Source: Podospora pseudocomata (Eukaryota; Ascomycota; Sordariomycetes; Sordariales; Podosporaceae). Taken from it: 64,000 bases of DNA. The translations under genes were made by a program, and so were the position numbers. Below the pieces are notes generated by a model, which saw nothing but the letters and a program-made list of their open reading frames with translations, was not told where the DNA came from and ran no database searches. Location: positions 496,001 through 560,000 of the forward strand of contig NW_026946365.1 in the NCBI RefSeq assembly GCF_035222375.1, in the 5' to 3' direction. This document shows positions 1 through 11,600 of the stretch, piece by piece; the first letter of the stretch is position 1; each line of letters begins with the position of its first letter.

Positions 1-2
1 AC

Positions 3-455
3 AAGGGTGATTATTGTGGCGCATTGGATGGCAGGGGAGTTGATGGGTTCGAGAAGATCGAGGAGAAGCTGAAGATGAGGATACATGTTAGAACTGGCGG
101 GGAAGCTGGAATTGCGGGCGTATCTTACGTTCATATGTACGCTGCGCTGAAAAAGCACCCTGCTTGGCGGGTGCAAAAGCAAGACGCCCTGGATGAGATC
201 CAGCGCGTTGACTATCAACATGTCGTACGATCCATCTCCTCCTCGCACAACGAGCCAGTCGAGTGTGGTGAGAAGACGCTGCGCAACGTTCCATTCGAAT
301 CCCTCCTGGAGCTTGAAGAATTCTCGAAAAGCTGGATCAGGCGAGAGGTCTGCGAGCATTCGGCGCGGTGGTTGTTGTTGGTTTTCTCCTTGTTTCTTGG
401 GGCTACATTGGCCGGCAAGGCAGATCTGAGCAAGAAGGCCTTCGACCTGCCTTAG
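3..455 (+). CDS. Possible 3' end of a gene cut by the left window edge; unrecognised
   Basis: The frame is open from the first complete codon at base 3 to a TAG at 453-455, giving about 150 residues. The annotated-looking start at 24 is a TTG, so if this is a gene it begins to the left of the window. The translation has a charged stretch (FEKIEEKLKMR) near its start. One hydrophobic segment near the C-terminus (ARWLLLVFSLFLGATLAG) could be a membrane anchor. I recognise no family. Codon third positions are not strongly G/C-biased, unlike the certain genes here, so this may be a chance open frame or a 3' exon. Sequence to the left of the window would decide it. Confidence 0.25.
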   Translation, partial: KGDYCGALDGRGVDGFEKIEEKLKMRIHVRTGGEAGIAGVSYVHMYAALKKHPAWRVQKQDALDEIQRVDYQHVVRSISSSHNEPVECGEKTLRNVPFESLLELEEFSKSWIRREVCEHSARWLLLVFSLFLGATLAGKADLSKKAFDLP

Positions 456-2051
456 CCCCTTTTTGATTTTGGAACCATCGAAGGACGAGAGATTATCGAA
501 AGCGAGAGAGAGTAATGATTCCATCTTGTACTGCTAATACTGGACTGTTGCGCTCGCGTGCTTCGTCGATTTGTTGCCTCGAGTATTGAGATTTCACAAT
601 GCGCATTCGCCACGTATAGTCGATAGTATGAGAGAAGTGCCACGGTTGGCGAGCGACACTCCTGAATCTGTATTGCTTGCGCACGAACTGCTCGAATGGT
701 TGGTTTTCCTAGAGGTTGAACGCAGTATCGCGACAGGCGGTATAAGTGGGCGCGGTGATGGTAACGGGCCGGTTGTATACAGTCGAAGTAAGAACGCAAG
801 CGGGTATCGACGGGAAAGGGAGAGAGGACGGTACGCAGAGAGTCTTCGGACGCAAAAGAGTGCCAGACTGACTCGAGATGCTCTGTCGCGCCGGTTGGAC
901 TTGAGCTTGGTCCAAACTGGCGGGATATCGAGTCCACTGTCGAACAATCAAGCATTGGGTGCCACAGCAACCGGCTGACAAGATAAGGATCTAGCTGCTC
1001 ACCTGCCGAACAGGGATCACTCAACCTCAAACTGGGGAAGCGGGGCCGTGCGTTTTGTTTCAATGCTTGTGGAACCTCTTGAGCAACATTCCATCCAACA
1101 CTGCATCAGACTTCTAGAACCAGACCCAAAGCATTCAAGTCCAGGGCATGGCACAAGAGTCCAAGGACGCATGGAAAAGGGACGGTATGCAACTTTGAAA
1201 CCAGATCCGCAAGGGAGGGAGTTTGTCTCCTTTTTTATACCGCTTCCTCTGTTGGGCTTGCTGCTTTTGCCCCCCCTTCACAATGTCTATTTCTTTTTAT
1301 TTTGACAGATACTCTAGAAGCTCAGTAGCGATCCCTTGATCAGAAATCTTGGATCTCTTCCATTCACTCTCAGTGCTTTGACGGCCAGCTCAGCTCATAA
1401 AAGTCTCCCGCTCCCACATCTCACCAACCAATGTCTATGGCTTAGCTTTGGCCAAAGAACCAACCAACCGTCTGTTCCCTACCTCCAAAGGCTTTGTTGC
1501 AGTGGTAAATATTTATTACCACAAAGCACAGCCTTCGGCGTGTAGCTATCTATACCTGTCAGAGGAGCCGCTATTTCGCATCCAAAACGCCTGGAGGAGT
1601 GCTTGGGTTGACACAGAGACAGCAGCCCACGGACTCTGTACGAGTTCGGCATTTCGACGAAAGTCTATTCAATCCAATTAAATTCCTAATTTGTCTCAAT
1701 TCTACCCGGTGAGCTTGCCGACAATTTCGTTCTTTTCTTGTCTATGATTCGGGATCTTCAACGAGCACATGCAAATTTACCCCACCATCATCTATCCCAC
1801 CTCACGACCCAGTAGTGCTGTCGCTGTCACCCAAGACATGGTGGAGAGAAAGGCCCGATTGCAGCAGTGAATCATTTCATCTGTTTTACCTCCTCTGGTG
1901 ATTTACAGATTTGCACGGGTTCCTTGCCATCATGTCTGCAGGAACTGGGCTGATGGCTGTGTCCTGACATTGATAGTGGGGTAAACAGGAGAGCTGGAGC
2001 TAACCGTCAACTTGGCGATTAAATAGAGCTACACTGGAGCTCACAGATCGC
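456..2051. other. Intergenic region upstream of the GGPP synthase
   Basis: No convincing coding frame was found. ORFs on either strand (for example 452-1063 minus) lack recognisable domains. The stretch includes pyrimidine-rich tracts near 1225-1300 and two GATC tetramers at 1330-1341 (GATC, 4 nt, GATC). It probably holds the promoter and leader of the gene starting near 2052/2190. Confidence 0.5.
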
Positions 2052-3455
2052 ATGTCGTCACCAACATCGAGTGCCGCCCACGATCCGAGATCGCGCCCCA
2101 CCACGGTACCTTCCAAATCCCGATCGTTGGAAGCCTCGAGGACGCGGAGGCTGCTTTTTAAAAGCCCGCGCCGCAAGCATCAGGCAACCATGGACAGTTC
2201 TTCTCCTCTTCATCCCTCCTCGTTCAACAATCCCGCAGCTGCCCCTCATCTCCAGGCTCCTACACAGATACCCTTCCTGCAGTCACCTGCTGTCATCCCT
2301 CCTCGGACTACATCGTCAAACTTCGCTGCCTCGACAGTCCCACCAGCTTCAACAAAACCAAATTCTAAAACCATCCTAGAGAGCAGTTGGTTATCAGGCT
2401 CCGCTGCAAACCCTAGTCAGACAACACCTGGCCATACCCGCCATCAAAGTCGCAAACCTTCTGTTACTTCCAGTTCCTCGTTTCCCTCAAACGCAATGGC
2501 TCAACAACAACCGCCAGACCCCTCCCGTTTCGCAACCGAGGATTTCTTCCTCAACACCAAGAGGCTATGGACAGAGCAGAAGGACAAGGTCCTCACAGCC
2601 CCATATGATTACCTCAACGGCCACCCAGGCAAAGACTTTAGATCCGCCCTCGTCAACGCCTTTGACGCCTTTCTCGAAGTGCCAAAAGAGTCCAAAGAAA
2701 CCATCACCAAGGTGGTTTCGATGCTTCACACAGCCTCCCTCCTGGTCGACGATGTAGAAGATAACTCTCTCCTCCGCCGCGGTCTCCCGGTGGCGCACAC
2801 CATCTACGGTATTCCCCAAACAATCAACTCGTCCAACTACATCTACTTTGTTGCCCTCCAAGAGCTCCAGAAGCTCAAGAACCCAAAAGTAGTCAACATC
2901 TTTGCCGAAGAGCTCCTGAACCTCCACCGCGGCCAGGGAATGGACCTCTACTGGCGCGACACCCTCACCTGCCCCACCGAAGACGAGTACCTCGAGATGG
3001 TGGGCAACAAAACGGGTGGGTTATTCAGGCTGGGCATCAAGCTGATGCAAGCTGAATCCCGCAGCCTGACGGATTGCATCCCCCTTGTCAATGTTATTGG
3101 GTTGATCTTCCAGATCGCGGATGATTACCAGAATCTCTGGAGCAAGGAGTACACCGCCAACAAGGGCATGTGCGAGGACCTGACGGAAGGAAAGTTTTCG
3201 TTTCCGGTCATCCACAGCATCAGGAGCAATCCGTCTAATTCCCAGCTGCTGAATATCTTGAGGCAAAAGACTACGAATGAGGAGGTGAAGAGGTATGCGG
3301 TTTCGTATATGCAGAGCACGGGGAGCTTTGAGTATACGAAGAAGGTGGTGCACACGCTGATTGAGAGGGCGAGGAGAATGGCAGATGAGCTGGATGAGGG
3401 GAAGGGGAGGGCGGTGTTGGTGCATAAGATTTTGGATAGGGTTGTTATTGATTAA
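2052..3455 (+). CDS. al-3: Geranylgeranyl diphosphate synthase (AL-3 type)
   Basis: This enzyme condenses farnesyl diphosphate with isopentenyl diphosphate to make GGPP, the precursor of carotenoids and of prenyl groups on Rab/Rho GTPases. It is a single exon of 467 codons. Short-chain trans-prenyltransferase hallmarks are all visible: the first Asp-rich motif in [15 protein letters not shown] (about residue 230), [10 protein letters not shown], the [13 protein letters not shown] segment, and the second Asp-rich motif DDYQNLW (about residue 357). The residues just before the first motif match the GGPP-synthase pattern of fungal AL-3/Bts1-like enzymes. The first ~150 residues are Ser/Pro-rich, low-complexity and not catalytic. 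A start at the second Met (2190, MDSSSPLH) gives 421 aa, nearer to the roughly 430 aa I recall for Neurospora AL-3, and may be the true start. No terpene cyclase or prenyl-dependent cluster gene lies nearby, so this looks like the housekeeping/carotenoid copy. Confidence 0.93.
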   Translation: MSSPTSSAAHDPRSRPTTVPSKSRSLEASRTRRLLFKSPRRKHQATMDSSSPLHPSSFNNPAAAPHLQAPTQIPFLQSPAVIPPRTTSSNFAASTVPPASTKPNSKTILESSWLSGSAANPSQTTPGHTRHQSRKPSVTSSSSFPSNAMAQQQPPDPSRFATEDFFLNTKRLWTEQKDKVLTAPYDYLNGHPGKDFRSALVNAFDAFLEVPKESKETITKVVSMLHTASLLVDDVEDNSLLRRGLPVAHTIYGIPQTINSSNYIYFVALQELQKLKNPKVVNIFAEELLNLHRGQGMDLYWRDTLTCPTEDEYLEMVGNKTGGLFRLGIKLMQAESRSLTDCIPLVNVIGLIFQIADDYQNLWSKEYTANKGMCEDLTEGKFSFPVIHSIRSNPSNSQLLNILRQKTTNEEVKRYAVSYMQSTGSFEYTKKVVHTLIERARRMADELDEGKGRAVLVHKILDRVVID

Positions 3456-3928
3456 TCGCAAGGGTTATCTTTTGAGCAGGATCTTTCTCTATTGTGGCGC
3501 GAGGAGTTGAGCGATGGGTTCTTTCTTTGAGAGCCAATACCTATGATACCTATGATGACGTGGACAGAATAACCGGTATTGCAACTCAGGAAGGTGTAAT
3601 AATCTTCAACTTGCACCTTTTAATATGGGGAATATGTTTAGGAGAATATGGTTAGGGGAATATGTTTAGGGGAATATGTTTCAGGAAATCTTTACCTAGC
3701 AGCGCATAAAGTTATGAGGCGTGTTGCGCGTTAGGGTTTCATATTTTTTCTTCCTTGGTGTTCTCTATTTCTTTGTCCACCACGTGGGCAGCAACACCAA
3801 TTTCCAGCCACGCGGTAAACCTCAAGTTGCAACCAAAGCAGTGTAACCAGTTTCACAAACGGAAAGAAGCATGATCATAACTCATCCCATTCATAACCTA
3901 TCCTCTACCATTCTGTAGTTCTGTTAAC
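3456..3928. other. Convergent 3' intergenic region
   Basis: This holds the 3' UTRs of the GGPP synthase (+) and the peroxin (-). It contains a four-copy 14-bp minisatellite (3627-3682) and a telobox-like TTAGGGTTT at 3731-3739. No gene is visible. Confidence 0.6.
3627..3682. repeat. 14-bp minisatellite, four tandem copies
   Basis: The unit GGGGAATATGTTTA is repeated head to tail: copy 1 exact, copy 2 with two changes (GGAGAATATGGTTA), copy 3 exact, copy 4 with a final C. It lies in the 3' intergenic space between two convergent genes, about 170 bp past the GGPP-synthase stop. The near-identity suggests recent expansion. Confidence 0.9.
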
Positions 3929-5516
3929 CTAGCCAGTAACATTCTTCCTCCTCACCATCCTCACCCACCTCCTTCTCCTCCACTCCCCCCTCCGTCCCAT
4001 CCCCTCCTCCCCCTCCTCCCAACTCAACCCCCCATTCTGCCTCATCGGGGTAGCCTGATTACCGCTCCTCACCGGCTCCTCCTCACTTTCCTCCCCAATC
4101 GTCCCCATCCCCCCACCACCACCAGCAGACTTTCCCGAAGAAGAGGCGATATCATAAACCCACCTCTCCCCCTCCGTCTCAATCTCCACACCCGTAATAA
4201 TCCTCTCCTCTACCCACTCCCTGCTCCACAGATCAAGCCCCCACTTCTTCTCTGACCACTCCCACCCTTCTGGCGGCTGGACATCCTCAAAGAATCTCGT
4301 TCCCTGCGGTCGCTGCCCAGAGATGCGCTGGGCTGATAAAGGGTCGTATGGCGAGGGGGAAAAAACCCATGGTTCCCACTCCCCTCCGGGGTAATGACTC
4401 AACCGTTGAAGTTCAAAGATTTCCACCTCGCGGGTTTCAGGGGCGGAGTCGAGGATTATCTCCTTCGATAGCAAAGCTGGGATGTCAACAGTGGGGATTT
4501 TAACCGGGTGAGGGTCGGTCGGGGAAGAGAGCGTGGGATTGTGGTGAAGGTACTGCTCCGTGGCTTGAGCGACAAGCCTGTTGATTGTTGGGTGAGCAGA
4601 CAATATGGCACCCCAGCCCCCCACAAGCATGAGGTAGCGCCAGGGGATGAGGTGGGCTGATATGAGCATTATTACCAGAGCGGCGAATAGCCCGACGAAA
4701 ATAGCGGATGAGAGCGCCTCGTCGGAGAAGTTGGTTACGGGGACGATTAGAGTCACGACTTTGTCGTGGACGACGGAGAAATCCTCCATGACGTTTTGGA
4801 GGTCACCCATGTTGCGGAAGAAGTCCTTGGACAGCTCTTTGGTGGGCTGGAAGTTGCGAGCTGGTGCTAAAGGAGGGCCACGGGGGGAATAGCCTAGGTT
4901 TCGGACTTGGTGGTCGGGGTCGGAGGATGTTGACGGGGCAGGGTGACGGGCGATGAAGGAGGGGACGAAGATGAAGAAGACGGCTATCGCGAGGGGAAGT
5001 GCGAAGAGGAGGTAGGGGTCGAGGCAGACGAAGGTGTAGACTGCGAGGAGGGAGAGGGTGTGGGTTGGTTTGCGCCATGAAAGCACTTTCAGAGCTCGAG
5101 ACTGGAATTTGAAAACCACACCAATGCGAGCGTTGAAGCGGCGGAAGTTGTTGGACATCAAAGGGATAGAGAATCCGGGTCGTTCGGCAAAGGCTGGAGG
5201 GTCGTCACCTCCCATGATGGAGGGTGTTTGTGTGTGACCATCTTCTGCTGGTATCACTTGTGATAGAAGTCTGTATGAGAAGTGGTTAGCATACCAGGGC
5301 TCGAAATTAGAAGAGTGGAGAAACACAAAAGACCTACTTTTCTAGTAGTTTGTCTTGTATACTTGCAGCCCGAAATATACCATTCTTCAAGCTTTTTACT
5401 TTCCTCGCCGAGCGAGATTGATGATCTTGTGGTTGTGATGGTTGGCTTTCATCACCTTCTGGCATGACGGATTCATCGGCGGCAGTCAATAACTGTTCTT
5501 CCAATTCATCCACCAT
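3929..5516 (-). CDS. PEX24-type (PEX28/29 family) integral peroxisomal membrane peroxin
   Basis: Two exons: 5516-5338 and 5270-3929, with a 67-nt intron (donor GTAGGT at 5337, branch GCTAAC at 5290-5285, acceptor CAG ending at 5271). The spliced protein is 506 aa. The junction rebuilds the conserved run QDKLLEKLLSQVIP typical of Yarrowia Pex24 and yeast Pex28/Pex29. A strongly hydrophobic segment lies at about 134-167, another at about 247-271, and a dysferlin-type C-terminal region at about 335-435 (HYPGGEWEPWVFSPSPYD, then PPEGWEWSEKKWGLDLWSREW). Family knowledge: these proteins sit in the peroxisomal/ER membrane and influence peroxisome number and separation. The C-terminus is Gly/Arg-rich and less conserved. 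Exact orthology among Pex23/24/28-32 types is uncertain. Confidence 0.88.
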
Positions 5517-8500
5517 CGTGATAATAAGTCAAGGGAGATCGTAATGTTTATCGATGATTATGCGCTGAAGACCGGAGTGTTGATGATTCTGTCTCACTAT
5601 TCTGTTCTTGAATGCATGTGAATCTCATGCATCACTCATGAGAGTCCCACAACCGGTTCGATGGTCAAGTCTGGATGAGAGCCGGTCCCAGGAGTCGAAC
5701 TGCGCGATACGCAGGAGTCTCGATGAAAGAATGGGTTCAACGGTTGACGGGTGCTCGGTAGATGAGGCTGTTACAATTGTTGAAGGGGATATGCCGATAA
5801 GATTCAGGTGGTGGCTGCAAGACTGAGGTTGCGTGTCTGGTGTCGTCACTGGTGAACCTCTCAAGCCCGGGCCACACAACGTCACATGCCACAAAACTAG
5901 GCCAAGACAAGCGCTACGTTTAGGTGCTGCAAAGTACAGCAGAAAGGACATTTGTACATAAATAATCAGCATCTTTGTTACATTTCACGGAACGCCATAT
6001 CGCACCATTCGGCCAACTTGCGTGGAATAAGAGTGTACGACCAAAACATACGATTCCCAAAACCACGCGCTGAAGCACGCCCGTTCGTACCGGAGCGCCG
6101 GGTTCGGTGGCTACATCCGGGGCCGTCACTCCGCTAAAAGGTACGGAATTCGGCAGGCCATCTGCAGGGTCCCGCGAATCCTGCTTTTCCCCGCCGTGTC
6201 CGATGGCTTCTCTAAGAATGAGGAGCCTCACCATTGTTTGATGTTACATCAAGAACGTTGACAGGAGATGAGCCACGACATTTACTGATGATACTACGGC
6301 GTAGTATAGCGCGCCTGGCACGCGTGGTTCGCGTGGCCGAAATGTTCTCGAAAATCGAAATGAACTGGGAAATGCATCAATACTACTCCATACCACCGGT
6401 TGGTTCTGCATCCAAAAACAGTCAACAACCGAACATTATTATCTCCCCAGCCAGTTTCGATGAGACACGATCGGAAATTAGGGATATAACTCGCCCTTCT
6501 ATCTGAAGAGCCAATGGCCATGACGGCTCGGGGCATTTCCGGGTCGATAGTCGAGATGCCCTTCAAGATGAAATCCATTGTCGCATAATAACGAGCCGGG
6601 ATGAGGGGCCGGGTTGCTGAGGTCGATTCCTAAACCATCTTAATGCCCTCTGTTAAGCAAACAACAAACAACAGCCAGGTAATCGACAACAAGCAAGGTC
6701 GTGCTGGTTGCTGTGTTGTTGATAGGCACGATGCGCCGATGGATCCATTCAGGCACATGTACAGATAGATCTAGGTATGTAGGGACACCGCTTCTTCGCA
6801 ACACGATACCTTGAAGAGGGGTTTGCAGCAGCGCGGTGCACAGGTGGCAGGCTGGGAAGCTCTCGATGCCGGAAGGTGAGTGGTGCCAAGCAAGGACCGC
6901 AGAAGCCGAGCGGAATCCGCTGGCAGCAAAGACTGTGCTCGTCATTCCCGTTTCGAAGACAGCCAAGCAGAGTTTGCTGGCTTGGTGGTTTTTTTGGCGG
7001 TCCCCTCCTCACCGTCGACGAGTCGACGCCACTAACAGCTAGCATCTGGAGTGTTGCCGTGCCTTGAATGGGACAATACTGGCATTGTGCTGCAAGGGCA
7101 GCCTTCCTCCTGCATGTTGCTCCCGTAGCGCCGTGCTAGAGGGCCGACAGTTTCGAGTTTGTTTTTGTTTCCTTTGCCCGATGCCTCTTTTGCATTGCTC
7201 TGCGACTCCGGAAATCTCCAAAAAAGATTCAGTCTCCTATTATGGCCCCACATGCCCCTGGACGCACGTACCATGCTGAGCCGGGCGGTTCGTTTGCAAC
7301 TGACAAAGTTAGGAGGAGCTGTCGTAATTCATATCCAATCAATCGAGTGACAGATATATGAGGAGCTGACATGCCCTGTGGTTGTTGTAATTCTATCATG
7401 GTTTGAGGCAGAAGAAGAGAAGAGCTGCAGAGAGAGGCAGAAAGAGACAGAAATATAAGGGTTTCTTACCGTAAACTTCATGTGGTGGGACGGGGGCCAA
7501 CGTCGGTGCAGGTGACGGGAGATGTGTTTGCACGATCCAGCCAGCCTCAGAGCAACCGATCGATGGCCCTGCTCGGAGTGATCGAGAGAAGGAGTAGGTT
7601 GTCATTGTCCTCGATGAATGAAGTGAAGCCGTCTCCACGTGTTCCGAGGGCTCTGCAAAAGGTTCCAGAACATGTCGTGCTTCCTTTGACGTTGATGATA
7701 TCGAGGTGCACCCTGCATACCGTTCCCTCGCCTCTTGCACTCCACATGCCGTTCAGCTGTTGCCCAGTGAAAAAAGCGTGCTGCTTGTCACGACCGCTGA
7801 AAGTTGCAGGACACCCCAGTGGGACCCACCAAGCCCAAGCCCAAGCCCACTGCCCGCTGCCACCTGCCACCAAAAACAGCCTGCAAAACAACTGTCTCTC
7901 TCGCCAGTGGTGTGTCCCAGACCAGAGAGTGTGGAGGCCAAGAGACCAGCAGCGTCCCTGCACCGCACCACAACTTGACCCTCACCTCTTCTTCCATCGT
8001 TCACTTCACGACGTACGCTCCCAGTGCGCGAGAAGCCACCCCCATTGTATTCTCGACACGCTCGATCCCACACTCTGCGCGCCCCCGGAATGAGGTAGCC
8101 TTTCGATTGTTCTCAGCTCCCTGACCGGACTGAGCCTTGGACAACGACGCTCCTAACCACTGGCGTTGATCCTTTGGGGGTTCGAATTCAATCTACGCTG
8201 CTGAAGCGTGAATTGCAGCCATCGCCTACAGACTGACGCCGGGACATTGGCCTCTCCCGAGCCCACCAGCCTCTGCCACATCATCATCCTCTTCAAGCAC
8301 GACCCCCATTGATTTAGAGACTCTTGGCCGCTGCTGCGACGGAAAAAAACGAGTGGCGCGTTCTCGGCCGACCCTATGAATAGAGACCATCGCGCTCCGG
8401 CTGGGCCCAGACGGGAGAACCAGTCGCCCACCAGGTTGTGCTCCCCCTTTTGAACTGGCTGTGTCTTGAATTCGCTGCCTCGTTGGCGTCGAAATATTCA

Positions 8501-8660
8501 CCGGCACCTGCAAAAACTTTTGCGGCACATGGGACCGTTGCCTCATGCAGCATTGTGCTAACCCTTGCTATTGTTTTGTTATTCTAGGAGACCGCTGAAC
8601 CTGAACCCCCCCAGTCCCACCAAGATCGGCTCCATCAGACGGCCCACCGTCGACGCTCCA
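5517..8660. other. Intergenic region and probable long leader of the pom1-like kinase
   Basis: No convincing gene is seen in 5517-7400. From about 7650 to 8660 the + strand becomes C/T-rich and mRNA-leader-like, including three AAGCCC hexamers at 7831-7848. A good 3' splice site (GCTAAC near 8557 and a pyrimidine-rich tract ending TTATTCTAG at 8587) sits just before the kinase reading frame. This suggests a 5' intron in the leader or first coding exon. Confidence 0.5.
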
Positions 8661-11600
8661 ATGCTCAGTGCCTCCTCTTCCAACAACCACTCCCTCTTCT
8701 CTTTCGGGGCTGGGAATGGCGCGTCCAATAACGTGACCGACATCGCCAACGCATCCTTCGAGTTTCTGCCGTCGGTCAGCTTCGACGACCTCCAGAGCAG
8801 CCTCGAGTCTGCCTCGACCGACTTCAAACTCACGCAATTTCCTTCACCGACTGGGCAGGGAACAATTTTGGGCGATCGAAGTGCGGGCAACAACCGCAAC
8901 ATGGTCGAGCGCCCCGACATGACACGGCCAAGCGCCGCTGCCCATGCCTTGCCTCAGCAGCCTGCCATCACACGTTCACGAACAGGCTCAATTCTACGAA
9001 GACCTAGCACGTCAAGCAGGCCGCCTCAACCTAGCACTGCTTCTACGCCATCTGGTAACCCAGGCGTGCCCAATGCTCCCACTGCTCCGGCTGCCATGCG
9101 TGCGCGCCGACAAAGTCATTATCCCCCAGTCTCCAACCCCAATCCCGCCAAGCCGCCACGGAAGTCAACTGGAGATGTTCAGCTGGGAGAGGCTCAGGTC
9201 AAAGAGGTTCAAACCCGAAAGCGGAGACCTAGTGCGGTGTCTTTATCAGACAGGCCCCTCCTCGAGGCTTCGAGAGCGTCGGTTGATGTTGCACCTCGAT
9301 CTACGGTAGTGGAGAGCATGCGGCACCTGACAAGCTCGAGGGCATCCAAGGCAAGGTCTGTGCAGCCATTGCCCAGATCCAACCAGGATATGCTCACACC
9401 AGACACCACGCTCAAACCCGAACATACTCACATAGCTATGGCAATGCCTCGCTCCCCCAACAGAGTTGCCGCCAAGGGTTCTACTCCAAGCTCAGCGAAG
9501 CGGATATCTGTCATGCCAGGAACTCATCATGCCAGTCACGCCACTGGACTGGGTGCACGAACTATCAGCCCTACCGATACAAGACGAATGAAACGCCTAT
9601 CTACGATGCACCACGTTCAACAGGGCCCTGTTGCTGGCGCTTCCCCCGCGCTGCCTCATCCACCACCTATTTCGGCCGACGGTCGCGCCTCGTCTCGATC
9701 CCCTTCTATGCTGCCTCGAAAGATCTCGACCCCTTCGTCTTCACGAACCACGCCCGACCACACCAGAAAGTCATACAGCTCAGGTCTGTCCGTCAACTCA
9801 AGCACCAGTCTCAACACGGTGCGGACGTCCACTGGCTCCATGCAGCAGCGAGCCATGCAAGGTGCAAATAGTTCGCGATTGCCTGCCCCCAAGGCGCTCA
9901 ATCTTCACAATTCGGCGAGCTTTGATAGCAGCGAGGAAGTGCCACCGGTGCCCGCGATTCCAAAGGCGTACGAGTCTCCAAAGGAGGCGCATCTCGAAAC
10001 TGCTTCGTTTCTGGAGAAGAGGAGGTCCAACCTGGCCTATGATGCCAGCAGCATCCGTAGCAATTCGACAGCGAGTATATCGGGCGCGCAGACGAGTGAT
10101 TCAGCACCTGCCAAGCTTCAACGTAAGCCAAGTAACAGGAAGACAGTACACACCTCGAAGCTGGATCTCGAGAAGAATCCTGCGGCAGCTCAGTCAAAGA
10201 AGAGCTTGCAACCGCTGCGGTTGCCGCCCATCACCCTTGGTCCCCTCAGCACCCCAACCGCGGCCAAGATTGCTGCTCTTCAAACTCATGGTGACAGAAA
10301 TCTCTCCCCGCCCCCATCAAGGCAGATCCCAAAAACGCCGACGACTCCCATGACGGCATCGAAGGGCACATTTTTTGGAAGAATACGGCCCGAAGACAGG
10401 GCCGATATACAGCATCTCAGGAGCAGCGCGTCGGTGCAGAGGCTCCATCGTGAAAGTCCTGCCACTACGGCAGAGCCACCGACCAGCTCTACTGAGTCCT
10501 TTGCCGGTGTGAAGAATGGAACCGCCAGATCAGGGCCGTCGCCTTTCTTGAGCCAGTCGGTGCCGAAAGGAGGGAACTTCGAGACTACTTTGTTCAAAAG
10601 GTCAAAAACTGGCGGGGATTTCACCCAGCCTTTGGATGCAGCAGCAGACGTGCCAGTTCAACACAACAAGCCCTCGGGGCCCCGAGCGCAAAAGTCTGTC
10701 GCGACACGGCCTGCAGGTGGAAAATCCCCGCCACCGCGTCCCAGTCCGGAGGAGCCGCCCACTCCTTCTTCCATGAGCTCTCTGAGGCGCAAATTGAGCT
10801 TGTCCTGGAAGAGAAGCGCCTCCAAAGCCAGCGGAAGCCAAGGACATCACGGAGATCAAAACGCCGTCAAGCATGATTCAATGCCACCGCCGAGGATTCC
10901 TGTCTCGGCAACTCTGAACAACCTTCCCACCGGCAAGCCTCCAAGTCCCACTCCGTCCACGAAATCCAATGGCAATGGGACATATCTGGAGTCACGAAGA
11001 CGGAAGAGCTCGGCCTCCAGCTTGAATGCGGTGCTTTCCGGGGAACGAAATCGCGGTGATACCGGTACAGCAGCTAAGAAGGATTCGACCCTGGGAACAG
11101 TGAACGAGCGTGCCACGGTTCCCCACAACTCGTCTGTGGTGCAAAGGATACTGAAACCTAAGGGCTCTACGGCAACTCTTCGACACCACGACGTTTGGAA
11201 TTCGGAACTCGACAAGGACGATTTGATTGCAGAAGACGAGATGAGGAAGCTTGGTTCACGGCGTAAGGATACTGAGCTGGCAGCCAGAACTTTGGATGCT
11301 CTCCGCAAACGTGCCTCGGCCAAGGAGCGCGTCAGCCCTCAAGAAGCCATCAGAATTGCAGTTCTCAATATCTACGAACGGGGAGAGATTGTGGACTATA
11401 AGGACATCTACTTTTGCGGCACACAAAACGCGGCAAAGGTTGTGGGTGATGTTCAGTCGGAGAGTCCCAATTTCGGCTACGACGATGAGCGCGGTGACTA
11501 CAGCATCGTACCCGGTGACCATCTTGCGTATCGCTATGAAATCATAGACGTGCTCGGAAAAGGAAGTTTCGGTCAGGTGGTACGGTGTATCGACCATAAG

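Noticed and set aside
452-1063. 203-codon minus-strand ORF
   Set aside because: Ser/Arg-rich composition of random type, no domain, no splice partners, and it lies in a promoter-like region.
2052-5516. Terpenoid biosynthetic cluster around the GGPP synthase
   Set aside because: No terpene cyclase, P450, prenyltransferase or cluster regulator is found nearby; the neighbours are a peroxin and a polarity kinase.
5655-5715. B-box-like strings (CAGTTCGACTCCTGG on the minus strand, CCGGTTCGATGG on the plus strand)
   Set aside because: No A-box at proper spacing and the T-stem does not pair, so this is not a tRNA.
8565-8660. Start of the kinase at 8565
   Set aside because: The codon is TTG and lies within the pyrimidine tract of a likely intron; the first in-frame ATG is 8661.
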